DNA from: Theocolax elegans
Taxonomy: Eukaryota > Arthropoda > Insecta > Hymenoptera > Cerocephalidae
Assembly: GCA_026168455.1 (NCBI GenBank)
Contig: CM047430.1
Span: 67,247,044-67,311,043, forward strand
Reading direction: 5' to 3'
Length of the DNA: 64,000 nt
The position numbers and the translations under genes are program-made. Below are positions 1 through 12,440 of the stretch, piece after piece; positions within the stretch are counted from its first letter, which is position 1; each line of letters opens with the position of its first letter. The notes under the pieces were generated by a model. The model did no database searches, was not told the DNA's origin, and worked only from the letters and a program-made list of their open reading frames with translations.

Positions 1-865
1 ACGAGGAGCGGTCAATAAAACGCAGTTTCTGATGAGAAGGACGACGATAAAGTCATGTTTATAATTATAAACGATAGCGATAGAGTATATCGAGAATAGT
101 AATTTCGTACTTTAATGAGATCGACGTTAATCCACATTAAATGTTAATCTAGCGTGCCCGCTCGATCTAAGGAGGCTAGGAAGGGAATTTCCTGAGGCTC
201 GTAGATAGTTTCGTATCTCCCACTCCCCTAGAGATTATTTACCACGTATTTCGCGTTCTCTTTATTAGACCTTCGGTCCATACGTCCCTTTCACTTGTCC
301 GCACTGCTGCTCCTTCCCCCGCGATATCCAGGTTTAATCCGCGTTTCTTTGTCTCGTCTACGGTCGTACCCTCCTGCAACACGAATCTCGACGGAGAAAG
401 AGAGTAAAATATTCGAAGCGACTACGGGGCTCCGCCTCGTTCCGCCATCATGTTCTCTCGTCTCTCTCTCTCTCTCTTTCTGTTTCGTGTCCCGAGGCAA
501 GGCGCAATTATCAGGTACTTTAATGCGGTATACTGCGGCGCAGGCTTTGCCAATTTTTCAAACGTCGCTTCGCCGGATAATTGAGGATTGCGGCGAGCTC
601 CTCGTTCTCTCTTTATCCTTGGTGGTTTTGCCCACGGTTTTCTCCGAGCTTACACGCGATACATAGACTCCGCCGTACTGGAATATATAATAAAAACAAT
701 TCCGCGTCCATAGGCGCTACTCGATAAACCCTATATAAGTGGCTATGGCTTTTATCCGTGTAATTGCCGATGAGCAACTTTTTACCCGATTTTATTTAGC
801 TTTACCGCGAGGAGAACTCTGCCATACACAAACTCCAATGTTTCTTCTTACTTTCTTCTTCTTCT

Positions 866-923
<58 letters not shown>

Positions 924-1550
924 CCATCTTCGCTTTTTCCTCTCCCTCTCGCATTTTTGAATAAGAGATAAAACCCATCCAGCTGAAAATACGACAACGC
1001 TCGGTCTCTTCTCTAACTGCTTTTATTGCGAGGTGAACGCGCTTAATACACGCCGAGAAAGAGAGAGCATATTAAATCAGCCCCCGCGAGTTTATATAAA
1101 ACCTTCCTGGAGAGGGGAAGACGCAAAAGACCGAGAGGGAGAGAGGGAGGGAAAGAAAAAAAGGAAGAAGAGAGAAAAAGGCTTCGGGGAACTTTCTCGT
1201 TTTATCATTGCTTTATGCGCCTCTCGATTCGTGCGACACGCGCGCACGAGTCCCGATAATCGCGTATTCGCGTAAATTATTCGACGACTAGTCCCTCTGT
1301 GGCTCGTTTCAGCCTCGTTCTCTCTTTCTTTCTCGCCCACGCTGCCACCCCGTTCGCCTCGTTCGCATGGCATTTCTATGGACTATCGATCGGTATCGAT
1401 GGCGCCGAGTTAACTCAGAAACTTCCCAAAAAAAAAGGAAAATATACGCTCTATGCGTTTGCGTATGAAATATTAATCCGGTTATTTTTTTTTATAGAGC
1501 TTTATTCGATTTGTGACTTGTAATTTATGACCGAACGAGTCTACTTTGAT
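1..1550. other. Non-coding, CT/GA-rich
   Basis: No supported gene is present. Pyrimidine-rich patches dominate, including a long (TC)n tract listed separately and a purine-rich patch at about 1,130-1,180. Frames of up to about 120 codons here are translations of these low-complexity tracts. One ATGGCGCC word lies at 1,399-1,406. Confidence 0.6.
870..920. repeat. (TC)n microsatellite
   Basis: This is a TC run of about 50 bp, interrupted only by one CTC unit at the left. It is preceded by CTT repeats from about 848. Confidence 0.95.
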
Positions 1551-2300
1551 ATATTAATGCAATTTTACATCAAGATTGAAAAACAATCTTGATGTAATGG
1601 TGAAATTTACGAGTTAATATATCTGATGGTTATAATACGATCCACTTAAATTTAATAATTATATTGTTAATAATGCGTATAAGTATACGATCGAGTTTGG
1701 AAATTCAATTTTACGATACAATTCATTTTCTTTAAATTCATGTTAATTTATACAGAATTTTTTTAAAAATATTTATCATACTTTATGCAAATACTACACT
1801 GAGAAAAAATTTTCATTGAAAATGCTTATATTGTCTAATGATAGCACACTGACATAATTATAAAAATTAATAGTAAAATTTACTAACAGTTATAAAAAAA
1901 AATTTAATCCAAAATGTTTGTATCAAAATTTTTTTTAAATAATTTTTAATAACCTTTAAATATCAAATTTCTCTATGGGAATGGTTACCTAAGGCATGCA
2001 AGAGAAATGGACATGTGTTCTAGAAAAATGCCATCAAAACTAAAATTTTTCAAAAAGATAGTCATTTACATTTAATGTTACTTATTTTGTATTTAAAATG
2101 ATGTGTTAAAAATGACTATATTTTGTGATAACATCAAGTAATACTCAGATTAAAAAAATGGCCTTTTTTAATATTCCATTTCTCTTTGTATACATATATG
2201 GTGCTAAAATATTCACGAAATTCTTTCTTAGCACTACCAAATGTAAGCATACAAGTAAGTGTCCATGTAAATATAATGTACGTCTATAACTCTGAAAATC
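1551..2300. other. AT-rich spacer with small inverted repeats
   Basis: This is strongly AT-rich non-coding DNA. It contains a perfect hairpin at 1,565-1,597 and one copy of a short repeat (2,106-2,126) that recurs at 6,726. An ACTGAGA terminus-like word at about 1,799 resembles the ends of the inverted-repeat element at 50,509-50,775. No gene is seen. Confidence 0.55.
1565..1597. repeat. Perfect short hairpin, 14-bp stem, 5-nt A loop
   Basis: The arms TTACATCAAGATTG and CAATCTTGATGTAA are exact reverse complements separated by AAAAA. The stem is too short for a canonical pre-miRNA. It could be a decayed element end or a cruciform-prone site. Confidence 0.85.
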
Positions 2301-4640
2301 CATTTAATAAAAATTTTTTGTTAACGTGAACCCTATCTCGCTTAACGAAAATTCCTACGAAAATTCGAAAAGTTAGATATTGTTCGTAACCGCGATGAGG
2401 AAAATCTCTTTTCGCCACAATTTTCGTAGTCGACGTCCTTATCAGTACATATACATATTTACAGAGGTTGGACGAGCAAGGCAGAAAAAAGAGAGCGGGA
2501 GCCGAGAAGTAAAACATTTTTCCGCACACGCGGGCGTAAACCAACGCCCGCTCGCATACCAGTTTCGCCGAGTTTTCTGCAGGCTTTTTTGTTGGCACAC
2601 TCGCTTGGTTCACGCGCGCATATCGTTCTCCCGCAATCCCCTGTAGGCGAGGATTACAGTCCTCCCCCGTTGCTCTTCCACACCTCTCGGTGGTTCCATC
2701 GCGCGCAAACTCCCTCCGGCTTCCTTTTTTTCACGGGGTGAGCTCTTCGTAATTTGCATATTTTGTTAGGTTAAATCTAATAAAAAACGAGAGAGAGAGA
2801 GAGAGAGAGAGAAGCGGAGTTGCATATCCAGAGGAAAACAAGTTCGTATAACGTAGAGTGCAAAAATGAAGAGGGAGGTGGGTAGGGGAGGACACGAAAC
2901 GAAAGAGAAAACACAAATGCACGTACACGCGTGTGTGTGTAGCTTCCTGTATTTCGCACATACGTGACGAAGAAGCTCAACTACCTTGAGCTTTGGAGAT
3001 TCGTCTCGCGTAATAAGAAGCACTGTTACGTGTCTAACCGGACATCTGTGACGATAATTACGATAGGCTACAATATCCCCTCGTTTTCTACGCGCATATA
3101 CACACACACACACACAAACGGACCTTCCTCTTGGTTTTATCCCCGTCTATTATGCCAGCACTTAACGCGCGTAATGTATCGCGTGCTCTCGCTCTCTTGG
3201 TTCCGTAAAGAGAGAGGAAAAAAAAAGTATAATAATAAAAACGGTCGACTCGCACTGACCGTTGTAGTTTTGCGGACTGCCGAGTTAACGTTCGAATTTG
3301 CGGTTCTCTCGTGTGCTTCGTACAAAATAGACGTGCGGCAGCTCGATCAACCTAACTTGTTCTCCGTTGATTTGGCCTTGCGCGACTCGACCAACCAATT
3401 TCGCTCGCTCATTCCGATACCAATTTTAAGTTGTTATGTAAATTGATAGTCTTCTCCAACGTTAATCACTCCAAGTGTGTAAACATTAAGCTCTAAAACC
3501 TTTATTTCAACTCATCATATTTCGAAATTTTCATAGGTTTTCTTTCACTTTCTTTTAATAGTAACATTGAGAAATTATGTATTTATTTTATAACGTACGT
3601 TTTTTCACTGCAATTTTAATGCACGTATATCACTATAGTCTTCATAGCAAACAATTCATTGGTAAATAAATTATATATTTTTTTTAGTTGAAGTAAGAAA
3701 AAACCTTTTATCTAAATTAAAACATTTCTATCATCAACGAAACAAAATAGTAAAAGTAAAGTCGATATCTTTATGTGCGCGACTCGAACGAACTTATCTC
3801 ATATTAATCAATCATTCATTTGCGTTAAATAAATTTATTAAAATCTATAAAGTGCAAAAGTTTTTTTTTGTACACGCAGTTATATGCGTTATACTATAAA
3901 TTTCGCCTTAAAGAAATCAACGTCAAAGTTTACATTTTATTTACGTTAAGAAGTTTTGAAGAAAACTTTGCTCTCACACGTGATTGAAGGAAGTAAAACC
4001 AAAATGCGCAACTTTATTATAAAGTTTCAAAAAGTTCCAAATACATGGATACGTATATACAGGCATATACATCCGAAAGTTAACCAAAGTTATATTAAAT
4101 TTTCCGCAAGAAACCCATTTTCCGCGAGGAATTTAAGAGATAAATTATCGAAATCGTTGAATCGCGAGATGCGCGTGAAAAATAAAATAGTTGCCGAGCT
4201 TAAGAAACTCGTGACCCAATTTTTGGTGAATCTAATCGGCATTCCACTTATCTCGGAGCCAAATACACAGAGAGAAAAGTTATGTAATTTACGCCGCGAG
4301 TGATCAAGTAAGAAGCGGTCTTCGATGCTTCTGTTGCACACTCTAAAAATAAAAGGACGACCTCGTTTAATGGCACTTGGGGGTCGATCGTCGCGCAAAT
4401 GTCGAAACGGCGCTCTTCTCTCGTTTTTACGAGGACGCGCGAGACGCTACCGCGAAGAAAGAGAGAGAGAGAGAGGGAGAGAGAACAAGAGAGCCCAGCA
4501 TTAGCACCTAGACTACGTCAGATGACGGCCTTGTTTGTCGTAAGTTATTTATTATCATCGCAGCAGAATGTCGTGACCGAAGAAGGCGAGCCATCAACGT
4601 CAAAGTAAATTAACGACGTGGCTTCCTGGGTTCCTACAGG
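2301..4640. other. Non-coding, mixed composition
   Basis: No supported gene is present. The stretch has a (GA)n run at 2,789-2,813, a (CA)n patch near 3,100 and a GAGAGA patch near 4,457. A 115-codon frame at 3,956-4,303 is not low-complexity, but it starts at TTG and has no family resemblance I recognise. It contains TTTTCCGC-AAG/GAG twice, 18 bp apart (4,100 and 4,118). Confidence 0.5.
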
Positions 4641-5577
4641 TATTGAACGACTCATCGCGACGAGACTTTTATCGTTTTCTCGAGAGCGCTTTTCCAAAAG
4701 TTTCTTTGACTAATACATACGTAGATTTTTTTCCATTTTTTTTTAATCGGTCGACCCTTTTTTAATTTTTATAGCCGTTATATTTATGCGATCGTACTGG
4801 TATACATTTGCATCTCAATATCGATCTTTCTCTCTCATAACGGGTTCTGCAAGTATTTTATAATAACGTTTAAATGTATACGCCTACATTATATTATACG
4901 TGCTGGTCTGTGAGTGTGTGTGTCCAGTGTGTACGTATAATTATTACTCAAAATGAACGAACTTTCGTAATTATGTCAATAAAAACAAGTATACCGACTA
5001 ATTAATTACTTGCCACTTATTTTTTATCGCGAGATGAAACTGTGTGCGTATACGTGTACGTTAATTATTCAATACTTCGAACGAATGCATAGGGCATTAA
5101 AATTCATTCCCTCGGTTTTAACCGAGCAATGGTAAATAATTTCTGATGGAAAGGAGGGAGTATATCGTTAACCGCTATGCGAGTGTTAATCTATCGAAAG
5201 TTCATTAACGGCTCGGCGAGGAAGAGGTGAGCGGCAATAAACACGTAATATCAGCTCAGCCTCGCATCGAAAACCACAACAATAACGATCTTCGAGCAGC
5301 GACGCCGATTGTCGCGTTACCCGTGAAACACGCGAGAAACTCATTTCCAAGTAGAAACATTTGGCGTCTCGTGATAAACGCTCGTCTCACGTAGGAGAAC
5401 GAGGAGGGGGAGGAAGAGGAGGAGGAAAGAGCGTGACAGCTGCCGCCAGTGATGCTGATTCTCGTGAAAGGTCGTCAACTTTCCTTGAGAATCCGCGCGC
5501 ACTATCAGGAGGGAGGGAAGAGGCCTCGACGACCAAGGAAAAGTTTCTCGCAATTTTCCGTTAGGCCTGCGTACAAG

Positions 5578-5580
<3 letters not shown>

Positions 5581-5614
<34 letters not shown>
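5581..5614. repeat. (AT)17 microsatellite
   Basis: This is a pure AT run of 34 bp. Confidence 0.95.
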
Positions 5615-5616
<2 letters not shown>

Positions 5617-6725
5617 TAGAGAAAGAATCTCTTGGAAAAGTTGAAAATTGCATCCGATGTTATTTCGGCACCTTGCGACACGTGCACCACGACTGTGATT
5701 GCTCGAACGCAAATTATAGACATTCTATCCAGAGAAACTTGCACGATAATCGGGTTTTCGATATATCATTAATGGAACGCGCGTCTACGTTATTTTTATC
5801 AGATGTAAATCGATTACACAATTATTACCCTAATTTCAGTAACCAAAATCTTTAAAAATTTACATTCCACGAGTTCTGAGTGTGTGTAAACATTTACTTA
5901 TATATTATGACAAATTTATGTATTTCATATATACATACGCGTACACATTTTAATTCAAGTTTCGACGATTAGGTAATCGAAGTTGCGAATTGTTTTTAAG
6001 AAAATAGAAACTTTTAATTTAGTTTAAAAAAATCCAAAGAGATCTTAGTGATTTATCTCGATATTCACTTTATTGAAGTGGATACGGCCAGTATAAAATA
6101 AGATCTTGATAAAAGTAGATAAGATTCCTAGCATATATATATGTATACACTTCATAAGACGTAACATATTTTCTTAACTCGTTCGTTACTTTTTCAATTG
6201 TGTCAAATAAATTATTTCAAATCGATATAAATATAACTTCAACTTTATATATTTAAGCAATATGTATTGAATTTAAGCTGGATAAAATAAAAATATTGTA
6301 ATTTTAAATAAAGAGCGGAAGATCTATAAGTTACATATTTGATTCTTCAGCAGAAGTTCAATCAGTATTTTGTAAATGTAAATATATTTAAATCGTTAAT
6401 TTATTAATATATATTTTAAAAATCTACTTCGTAATGTATTGTAAAATAATGTTGGGTTAATGATTTTAAATATTACAGAATATTTGGAATTGCATTTATT
6501 ATTAATTAGTGATCTTGCTTACGATTTAAATAAAAGAGTGTGTCGATCAAAGAGAAAGGTTGCGGCAAAAAATATTTTAACAAAAATCAAAGAAAGTAAT
6601 TGCAGTTAATTTGAAAATAAGTCTAGAGGAAAATTGTTGGTAGTAAATTTCAAACGCTTATTTAAACAAAAATAGCAATAGAGTCCGGTGTACTTTTCCT
6701 TAAGTAGATTGAGAAAAATGGTATA

Positions 6726-6859
6726 TTAAAAATGACTATATTTTGTAGTAAGTTAAGGACATACGTAAATTATCGTAATTTTCGTTATGTTGTGTAATAA
6801 ATATTAAAATTTATATATAGTCATTTTTAACGTATTTGTAAATAAAATTGCGATAATTT
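6726..6859. repeat. Two interleaved inverted repeats (A-B-A'-B'), possible MITE remnant
   Basis: Arm A (TTAAAAATGACTATAT, from 6,726) is exactly reverse-complemented at 6,815-6,830. Arm B (AAATTATCGTAATTT, 6,767-6,781) is reverse-complemented with one mismatch at 6,845-6,859. The two pairs overlap and are not nested. Arm A plus five further bases is identical to 2,106-2,126, so this is a dispersed repeat and not a local accident. Its class is unknown. Confidence 0.7.
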
Positions 6860-7060
6860 GTATAAGTATATATATCTTTTGCGTTACAGCATAATAATAT
6901 TGTAATTTGTAGTACACTATTTATCTCATTGTGTAAGAAAAAAGTTTCGAATTCAATATTGTCTTAATTAATTGAGGAAGTAAACGTAATAGTACGGTGG
7001 ATGTATATATGCGAATAATAGTAATAAAACAAACAATCGGATTGTTGACGCCCTTCTAGA

Positions 7061-9560
7061 TTTGGCAGTAGAGTATGGAGAATAGCCATCCTCGTGCCTT
7101 ATTGAGCTTGTAACTCCAGTATACAGGGTGAAATGTGAAATTTAAGGGAAGAAAAGTAGACAGAGGGCAGGGAACGAAGAGGAAACGAGAGATGTTCGTT
7201 GCAACAAAACCAAGGGTGAAGGAGCGCGCGAAAGGGGCTCTCGCTCTCTTTCGGTGCAACCGGCTTATTTCGCCTTTACTTTATATGCAGGAACAAACTT
7301 CCGTCTCTCTTTCCCTCTTTGTCTTGCTCCCTCGAACTTCTGACACGAGAAATATATAGATACGAGAGGCTTGGAACGGCAAGGGAAAAAAAAGAAGAAT
7401 CGGAGCGAACTCGTTGCGGCTCTAGTAGAAAAAGTGATGCGATGGAGAGGGCGAAGTAATATTAAAGAATGAAAGAGAAAGAATAAAAAAAAAGAGAATT
7501 GCGTTAGAAGAGGAAAGGGTTTTTCTCTTTATCCTTGTTGTTATTTAAGCCGTACGAAAGCACGTCCGACTTCTCTTTTCGTCTCTATAGCCGGTAGGAG
7601 ACTTTCCATACACTTTGTTTAATCTTATGCGTCTGGAAGCTGGACTTTCTTTACTTTTTTTCTTTCCCTCTCCCCTTGTGGAATCGTATCAGAGAATGGC
7701 GTTAGTCTACTGGCTTTTTCTTCTTAATTACTTGACTTTCAGGCCGTCGGTGTATCTTCTTTCTCTCTCCCCTCCATCCCCTCTCTCGCGCTCTCTTTTT
7801 CTCGCCCGCTTGATTTCCTCTTGTCTCGCGGAAATCTCGAGAGAACGACGCGCCCTCCTGAGCAACATTCTCATTGACGTTACGAAATTATTTCGCTAGA
7901 CCCTCCCTTTCTTGTGAATTTTGAAAGTTCATTAAATTGCTCATTTGTCTCGAATTATTATGTATAACTTGTATTAATCCGATGCATTATTCATTTGTTT
8001 ACGCGTTAAAATTAATCTGTAGGGTAAGGATCAACAAATCCAAATAATTTTTCTTTTCATTAATTGGATAAAAAGCACATTTTATAATTTCCCATAAAAA
8101 TTCGCAAAATTAAATTAATGTAATTTCCATAAACAACATGGGAATAAAGATAAAAATGGGTAGTAAGATAAAGTAAGCTGACCGAATACTCAACCGATTA
8201 CCAATGAGAAGAGCAGAGAGAAGTCCCTGTAACAATAAGATACGCACTGTACAAGCGGATTAAATTTTGATCTTTCGGCTAGAGTAAAGGGGAAAATTTC
8301 AGCAGGAAATAAGATCGGAGAGAAACACTTTGCACAGTCCTCCCTATCTTTATTCAGGCGTAGCCTGCACCCCATCTCTCCTTCCTTCGAATGTACGTAT
8401 ATATATATTCACCATCTCTCTCTCTCTCTCTCTCTCACTGGGGTAGGTCGCTCCTTTGTTTAATCTCGCGCGTCTGCCGAAGCCCTCCGAGTCTCTCGGT
8501 CGGTCGGTGTAGAGTGTAGAGAGAGAGAGAGGCACCGCCCCTCTCGAAGGCTGGAGCTTCGCTCGAGTCCTGTTGGTTGTCCTCCCGCGGCTCCTGCTCT
8601 CCGATATTAGCACGAGCATCTTATTCCCGAGTCGCGTGTATATTATGCGCGCGCCAACGGCTTTTTGCTATAATCTAATTTTCCGTCTGTCTTTTCGCTT
8701 CTTCTTGCCTATCCAAGCACTTTCCCCGAGATGTGTTTGCGAGGGCAACTCGCCTTTATACCTTACGGTTAACTATATCGCTCGAATAGGATTTAACTTT
8801 ACTCTCTCCCCTCGATGTCCGATGAATCGTCTTAACGTATTTAATAGTTGTGTTATTCTCTTCTTACTGCACCTTCGTACTTTAGGCATTTCGTAGGAAA
8901 TGTTTAAGGGTATTTTAAATGGAACTAGTTTTTCTTCTGCTATTGTTTCTATAACTCGGGATTACCGCAATATCGAGGGACTATATCGACGAGTTTTAAA
9001 AACATTTAAATACCCAATGTAAATACAATCTTTTTCTGCACTCAAATTTCTTGCGTCTAAAGTTTCAATTATTTTTTTTTTCATAACATTGTTAAGCATT
9101 ATTTGGTTTTTATCGGATGGCACAAGGGAGTTACAAAAATTTACATTCGCGCCATAGCTGACTATCGCCATTGTAACCCATTACATTTTTCATTATATCT
9201 CCTCGAGTAAGCAACAATTTACATTTTACGATATTTTAATAAAATTATCTTTTTAATATTAAGCTATTCGTTTCAACAGTTTTTTAAATTACGTAAAATT
9301 ATTTAAGTACCGATATTTTCCATTATTTGAAAATTATCTTGAAATTGAGCTATATATGAATACATATCTAGTTTTTTATACGGAGAAAAGCACAATCGTG
9401 TATAGCAATTCGTTAGTTGGGTAAAGTACCTTAAAACGTTCCTAATTCAATTAAAATGGTATTTTATGGTATTCTAAGGTATCGATTTTCTGTATACACA
9501 AACAAAATGAAACAAAAAAAGAGGAGAAAGAAGTCGAGAAGAAGGAGAAACCCTCTCCAC
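7061..9560. other. Non-coding; CT-rich patches then AT-rich spacer
   Basis: No gene is supported. Pyrimidine-rich stretches occur at 7,300-7,330 and 7,640-7,830. A (CT)n run is at about 8,415-8,436, followed by a GC-richer stretch to about 8,900. From 8,900 to 9,560 the DNA is AT-rich. Confidence 0.5.
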
Positions 9561-9599
9561 ATCCCGAGAACTGCAAATGTATAGTTATCTGAAACGTTT

Positions 9600-10300
9600 T
9601 CACCGAACATTATTACCCAGTCCAACTTCCTTATTTTATTTATTGTTATACTCCCTCGATGTCGGTGTTTGTGTGCGCGTCTCTACGTTCCTTTTGTTTC
9701 CCTCTTCTCTCGGGTTCTTTTTTTTCTCCCTCCTTCTCCTCCTCCTCCACTCCCTCCTCTTCGCCCTCCTCCTCCACCTCGTGCACGACCTCCTCTTCCT
9801 TCTCTCCCGCACCCAGTCTCTTTCCCTTTCTCGCTTGGCTGTGGCTCCGTACGATCCGCCATTGAATCCTTTCTCGCTATCTCTTTCTTTCAGTTCTTTC
9901 TCGTCCCTTTTTCTTCAGCCTTTCCTCGCTCCGAGGTTCCCAGCGCGGAGCTCGCTCGCTCGCTCGCTCGCGATTTCTCGGCGCGCTTCCACTTCGAAAT
10001 TGTCGCTCTACCCCGGCCATTGGGGTCGTTAGTTCCGTAATTTACGGGGTTTAAGGGAGCGCGAGCCGAGCGTTCCCTCTACCTCTCTCTCTCTTTCTCT
10101 CTCTCTCTTTCTCTCGGACGAACCTTCGAATCGCCGCGTCTCTCGAAGGCCTGCGCCGCTCCCGCATCGACCGAGCTTATACTTTTATCTCGACTTTTTA
10201 CTCTTGTTTCTTTTCCCGCTCTCCCCCCCCCCCTCTCGTACTTATTTTTCTACCTTCTTTTTTTTCCTCGTCCCGAGTCTCCCTTTCTCCGAGCAGGCGA
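9600..10300. repeat. Long polypyrimidine-biased tract
   Basis: About 700 bp of the + strand is heavily C/T, made of CTT, CCT and CTC units. Notable sub-repeats are GCTC units at about 9,951-9,972 and CT runs at 10,080-10,115. The serine/leucine/phenylalanine-rich frames here are translations of the tract and not genes. Confidence 0.75.
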
Positions 10301-10612
10301 ATCCGCCATATTCCCAATCTTAATATTTTGATGTTCTTAAGAGCCGCTGTAAGATAGCCACGGGTGTATACCGGATTCTGTCATCCCGGCCAAGACGCAG
10401 TAGAGGAGGAGGTGGGGAATCCGAGACGACGAGGAGTCGCGGCTGTTACTTTTTTTTTTTTACTTTTTAAACGGCTCGTTTCGTCATGTCCGACGACGAC
10501 TTTATCCAAACAATGTATTTCGTGCCCTCACGGCACGCTCGACAAACGTCGCCCTCTCCAGATAAACGTTAAATATTTCCCTTTGGCGTGTCTGACTATG
10601 ACGCGAGCTGCG

Positions 10613-10644
10613 CTTCTTCTTCTTCTTCTTCTTCTTCTTCTTCT
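10613..10644. repeat. (CTT)n microsatellite
   Basis: This is a run of about ten CTT units. Similar but imperfect units continue to about 10,670. Confidence 0.95.
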
Positions 10645-10679
10645 CCGTCTTCTTCTACTCGTCTTTTTTTTTTAACTAT

Positions 10680-11830
10680 ACGCGAGATTACATTCCGCGA
10701 TCTCGGATATACACGAGCAGTAAATTGCCAATTTAAGTCGTCGTGATATTTGAGTCTTTTTACGCATTAGCATGGCTCGCGGCGTCCGCGTGTACGCCGA
10801 CACCGATGTCGAGAGAAATTTAGGTGCGGAATGCGCTAGCGTCTAGTACAACTCAAAAATCGCGAAAGTAAAATTAATTGAATATATAATTCAAAGATTT
10901 ATCTAGCTATAAATTCTTAACGTATCCTCCGAGTCTAGAATAATTCAGGAAATTTAACGATATACGTTATTATAGAAAAAAAATTGGAAAAAGAAAAAAA
11001 CGCAGCAAACTTAAGGTAATCAAACACTTTAAATAAATTTCTTATTGCAACTGTATTAATTGAATGTTTACTAGTGTAATAAACGAGAAAGGTTAAAAAC
11101 GTATATAAATTTAATATTCCATTGAAAATTTATAAAATATCTTATTTCCTGACTTAGCTCGTGAAATTTAAAATAATTTCTTTTACTATATTTTTGTAAT
11201 TGTACGTCTTCATACACACTCAATGATTGTTTCGCAAGATTTTTATGAATCGCGAATTACTTTTTTTTACATGAGAGGTATGCGAGTATAATTAAAATAG
11301 TCGTCAATATATTCGAAATGTTAGTGTACACGTATTTTATTTAATTTTATTTAAATCCTCTATTTATATAAACAAAAAATCAGACATTAAACTTGAAATA
11401 TCGATGTTTTTTCTTAAATCTTATTTAATTTATTAAAATATTTACAAAGATATTTGTCACAGTAACAAAATTACAATGAACGATACAATACACAGGAGGC
11501 TTAGGTATATACCCGTAAATTCATACGTTTATTATAATTAATGGTCTATCAAATATAATCGCTATAATCGCACAAAGATGTGTATAGGTAATAAAAATTC
11601 CAGTAAAGCGTAACCGAGGGGCATCCTCAAGGCAAATATATAAACCATCTTTCCGAAGAGTCAAAATCGTTAATAATCGAGTTTTCCACAATTGACGAAA
11701 ATTGTACAAAGCGATTGTTGTATCCGATGGTAGGCGCGGCAAGAAACCCATGTACATATGTATATATATATGTATACGCACGTACGTGTATATAAAAACG
11801 AGAGGGAAATTCTATGAATAACTCGAACTA
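10680..11830. other. AT-rich spacer
   Basis: Nothing recognisable is seen beyond AT-rich sequence and a short TATA/TGTA-rich patch near 11,755-11,800. Confidence 0.5.
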
Positions 11831-12440
11831 ATACGGGTTGCATTAAATGACGTCAGTTAAGTGCGTGCTCAAAGCTATTCCAGGCCGTCATAAAGTTATG
11901 CGGCTTCTGATAAATCCCGAGAGCGCCCGCCCGCGCGCGCGCGCGCCAGCGTAATAGAACAAACGAGCTATGCGCGAAAGAGAAGAGAATACACATTGCG
12001 AACTATACTAGCCCCCCTCCCTCATCTACGTCGTCCTCGACGTCTTGAGCGACATATTTATCGTAGGTTGATATTCGCTTACGAGCCTCCGAATTTCTCT
12101 GGGAGTCGTGTAATCCTTAGGCCGTTCGAGCTATATATCGAGGGTGCGAAATTCACGAGGGTCGTCTGCTAATTGCAATCCCGTACCTTATTTACGAGGC
12201 TCGCGACACCTACGCGTTCGCGAATTTTATTACATGCGAGGATCGGCAAGTAGAGAAAAATAATGATCCGATTATTTTGTAAACCCGCGGCGATGAGTTT
12301 CACAGCGTGGCGTCCTTTCTACATGGGCGCCATTGTTGCTTTCGCTTAGGGCGCCGGAAAACCAGGGTCGTCGAGCGACGATCGATATATCGGCCGACGC
12401 CTGCTTTTTCAACGTACGAGAAAGCGCCATTTTTGTCTAA
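11831..12440. promoter_or_regulatory. Candidate regulatory island
   Basis: This is a GC-richer, low-repeat stretch between AT-rich spacers. It contains a full CRE palindrome TGACGTCA (11,848-11,855), a CG-alternating run (11,932-11,946) and GGCGCCATTGTTG (12,326-12,338). The last carries the Pho core GCCAT and resembles GGCGCCATTATTG in the abd-A leader (43,172). Enhancer or PRE function is inference from composition and words only. Confidence 0.3.

Larger units (their letters stand above)
4641..7060. other. Mostly AT-rich spacer
   Basis: No gene is seen. A GC-richer purine patch occupies 5,200-5,570. A (AT)17 microsatellite lies at 5,581-5,614. A small interrupted palindrome (CTCGGTT, TT, AACCGAG) is at 5,111-5,126. 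The overlapping inverted repeats at 6,726-6,859 are listed separately. Confidence 0.55.

Noticed and set aside
3956..4303. 115-codon plus-strand frame with a repeated FSARN motif
   Set aside because: It starts at TTG, shows no family resemblance and no splice context, and lies in AT-rich DNA where such frames occur by chance.
9577..10040. Several overlapping plus-strand frames rich in Ser, Leu, Phe and Pro
   Set aside because: They are direct translations of the polypyrimidine tract in all three frames.
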